From Ghiorsea sp. (lineage in GTDB: Bacteria > Pseudomonadota > Zetaproteobacteria > Mariprofundales > Mariprofundaceae): a stretch of 6,659 nucleotides of DNA. The notes beneath the pieces are model-generated. The model had not been told where the DNA came from. It searched no databases and was given only the letters and a program-made list of their open reading frames with translations. Made by a program: the position numbers and the translations under genes. Shown here piece by piece: positions 5,228 to 6,659 of the stretch (positions are counted from its first letter, which is position 1; every line of letters begins with the position of its first letter). The stretch covers positions 1 through 6,659 of the forward strand of contig JAUZQX010000158.1 in the NCBI GenBank assembly GCA_030950765.1, given 5' to 3'.

Positions 5228-6042
5228 ATGAGCCTTTAAGTGCATTCCAAGCCATTATTCTTGGCTTGATTCAGGGTTTAACCGAGTTTTTACCCATTTC
5301 ATCATCAGGACATTTGGCACTGGTTCCCCTTGTATCCACTTGGCAAGACCAAGGTTTGGCGTTTGATTGTATGGTTCACTTGGGCACCTTAACGGCTGTG
5401 ATTTATTATTTCCGCAGTGACTTGGCTAAAATGATACTTGGCATGGGTGAAACCATCAAAAAACGTGATTGGAAGGCCAATCGCGATGGACAAATGGCAT
5501 GGATGATTGGTCTTGCCACTATTCCTGTGGGTATCGCTGGTTTGGCGCTTAAAGATTATATAGAAAATGACCTGCGCTCAATTGAAACTATAGGCATTGC
5601 ATCGATTGTATTTGGTTTGCTGCTGTGGGCAGCTGATCGAATGGGAAAACGTGAACGGGGTGAACAAGCCTGGGGCATAAAAGACACCATGATTGTGGGT
5701 ATTGCCCAAGCTGTTGCCCTGATTCCAGGCACTTCACGCTCAGGCATCACCATGACTGCAGCTTTGTTTCTAGGTTATACCCGCGAAGCTGCCGCAAGAT
5801 TCTCCTTTTTGTTATCCATTCCCGTGATTTTTTTGGCTGGTGGCTTAAAAATCAAAGATTGGATTGAACAACCCAATCAGGTGGCAAGTTTTGATACGTT
5901 AATCCTTGGTTACGTGGTATCAGCAGTCTCTGCATATATTTGTATCCACTATTTTCTCAAATTTCTGGAACGCGTAGGTATGGGGCCTTTCGTCATCTAT
6001 CGCATTATTTTGGGTGGTGTGCTACTATGGATGGTATGGTAA
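5224..6042 (+). CDS. uppP: Undecaprenyl-diphosphatase UppP (BacA)
   Basis: 272 residues (E. coli UppP has 273). This integral membrane phosphatase converts undecaprenyl diphosphate to undecaprenyl phosphate, recycling the lipid carrier for peptidoglycan and other surface glycans; extra copies give bacitracin resistance. Signatures: the (E/Q)xxxE motif as Q17-E21 within QGLTEFLPISSSGHL, H30, and PGTSRSG at 168-174 with S171, R172 and S173. Several hydrophobic segments fit the multi-pass fold (about 8-20, 53-64, 92-107, 122-136, 196-207, 224-245 and 257-271). The start is ATG 5224, overlapping the aroG TGA. An upstream in-frame ATG at 5161 would add 21 residues from inside aroG and would not match the family N-terminus. 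No separate ribosome site is seen, so translational coupling to aroG is likely. Confidence 0.95.
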   Translation: MNEPLSAFQAIILGLIQGLTEFLPISSSGHLALVPLVSTWQDQGLAFDCMVHLGTLTAVIYYFRSDLAKMILGMGETIKKRDWKANRDGQMAWMIGLATIPVGIAGLALKDYIENDLRSIETIGIASIVFGLLLWAADRMGKRERGEQAWGIKDTMIVGIAQAVALIPGTSRSGITMTAALFLGYTREAAARFSFLLSIPVIFLAGGLKIKDWIEQPNQVASFDTLILGYVVSAVSAYICIHYFLKFLERVGMGPFVIYRIILGGVLLWMVW

Positions 6043-6046
6043 TCAC

Positions 6047-6659
6047 GTGTTAGCTCCCCAAATTGACCCTGTTGCCCTGCAGTTGGGGCCAATTGCCATT
6101 CATTGGTATGGTTTGATGTATGTATTTGCTTTTATGTCAGCTTGGAAGCTGGTGCAAATTCAACTCAAAGAACAACACCTATGGGGAACCTCTGTTTCAC
6201 CTGAATCATTTGAGAACCTATTCACTTGGCTGATTCTTGGCGTGATTTTGGGTGGCAGGTTTTGGTATGTCTTATTTTACAACCCATCTTATTATATAGC
6301 ACACCCCATCGAAGTGTTTTATGTATGGAATGGTGGCATGTCTTTTCACGGCGGTTTCTTAGGCTCAGTGCTTGCAGGTTATATATACTGCAAACGTGTT
6401 GGTTTGCCCTATTTAGAGTTGCTTGATCGTTTTGCTGTGGTTGCACCACTTGGGCTTGCTTTTGGGCGTATGGGTAACTTTATCAATGGTGAACTTTGGG
6501 GGCGCGTAGCAGACCCTGCTCAAGTGCCTTGGGCAATGATTTTTCCTTATGCTGGCAATTTACCAAGACACCCAAGCCAGCTTTACGAAATGGCACTCGA
6601 AGGTTTACTTCTCTTTATTATTTTGTGGTTTACCCGCAAAAGAGATTGGGCAGTGGGTA
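6047..6659 (+). CDS. lgt: Phosphatidylglycerol-prolipoprotein diacylglyceryl transferase Lgt (3' end outside window)
   Basis: 204 codons are visible from GTG 6047, about three quarters of the usual 260-290 residues; the frame is open at the window edge. Lgt moves diacylglycerol from phosphatidylglycerol to the lipobox cysteine of prolipoproteins in the inner membrane, the first step of lipoprotein maturation. Signatures: the N-terminal IDPVALQLGPIAIHWYGLMY (6-25), WNGGMSFHGGFLG (94-106) with the catalytic-region H101, and the family signature GRMGNFINGELWG (140-152) with R141 and N144, equivalent to E. coli R143 and N146. A later RHPSQLYE motif (164-171) also fits. The essential arginine near residue 239 of E. 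coli Lgt lies beyond the window. GTG is chosen because no ATG is in frame between the uppP stop and the conserved N-terminus. It starts 4 bp after uppP ends. Confidence 0.95.
   Translation, partial: MLAPQIDPVALQLGPIAIHWYGLMYVFAFMSAWKLVQIQLKEQHLWGTSVSPESFENLFTWLILGVILGGRFWYVLFYNPSYYIAHPIEVFYVWNGGMSFHGGFLGSVLAGYIYCKRVGLPYLELLDRFAVVAPLGLAFGRMGNFINGELWGRVADPAQVPWAMIFPYAGNLPRHPSQLYEMALEGLLLFIILWFTRKRDWAVG

Overview
The window looks like a piece of a proteobacterial chromosome of moderate to low GC content. The clues are a class II ribonucleotide reductase split into two genes as in pseudomonads (nrdJa/nrdJb), an AroG-type DAHP synthase, and an uppP-lgt pair. A gamma- or zetaproteobacterium is my best guess, but the sequence alone does not settle the lineage.

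Layout. (1) Positions 1-682 appear to be the end of a mobile element. Three spaced copies of a TGACAYTAAT repeat lead to a terminus ending in ACA at 682, as in Tn7/Tn5053-type (TnsB/TniA) transposons. Two minus-strand reading frames run inward from that end; I recognise neither, and the first seems to have lost or disguised its start. (2) Positions 698-3806 are a minus-strand operon for B12-dependent ribonucleotide reduction: nrdJa (catalytic subunit), an unrecognised 103-residue frame joined to both neighbours by stop/start overlaps (TAATG and ATGA), and nrdJb (TSCPD and Cys-rich tail). The element terminus lies 15 bp past the nrdJb stop, a geometry like that of Tn7 behind glmS. (3) Positions 3807-4162 are the divergent control region. 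It holds a good promoter for nrdJa, two NrdR-box-like sites 32 bp apart overlapping or flanking that promoter, and a perfect 13-bp inverted repeat whose arms each contain a DnaA-box sequence (TTATGCACA). (4) Positions 4163-6659 are a plus-strand gene run: aroG, uppP (ATGA overlap with aroG) and lgt (4 bp after uppP, cut by the window edge).

How the genes work together. The nrdJ operon makes deoxynucleotides independently of oxygen. Its control region reads as two-layered: NrdR (dNTP sensing) plus possibly DnaA (replication initiation), comparable to what is known for E. coli nrdAB. The plus-strand cluster joins the first step of aromatic amino acid synthesis to recycling of the undecaprenyl lipid carrier and to lipoprotein lipidation. 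The last two are membrane envelope functions; the link to aroG is probably only shared transcription.
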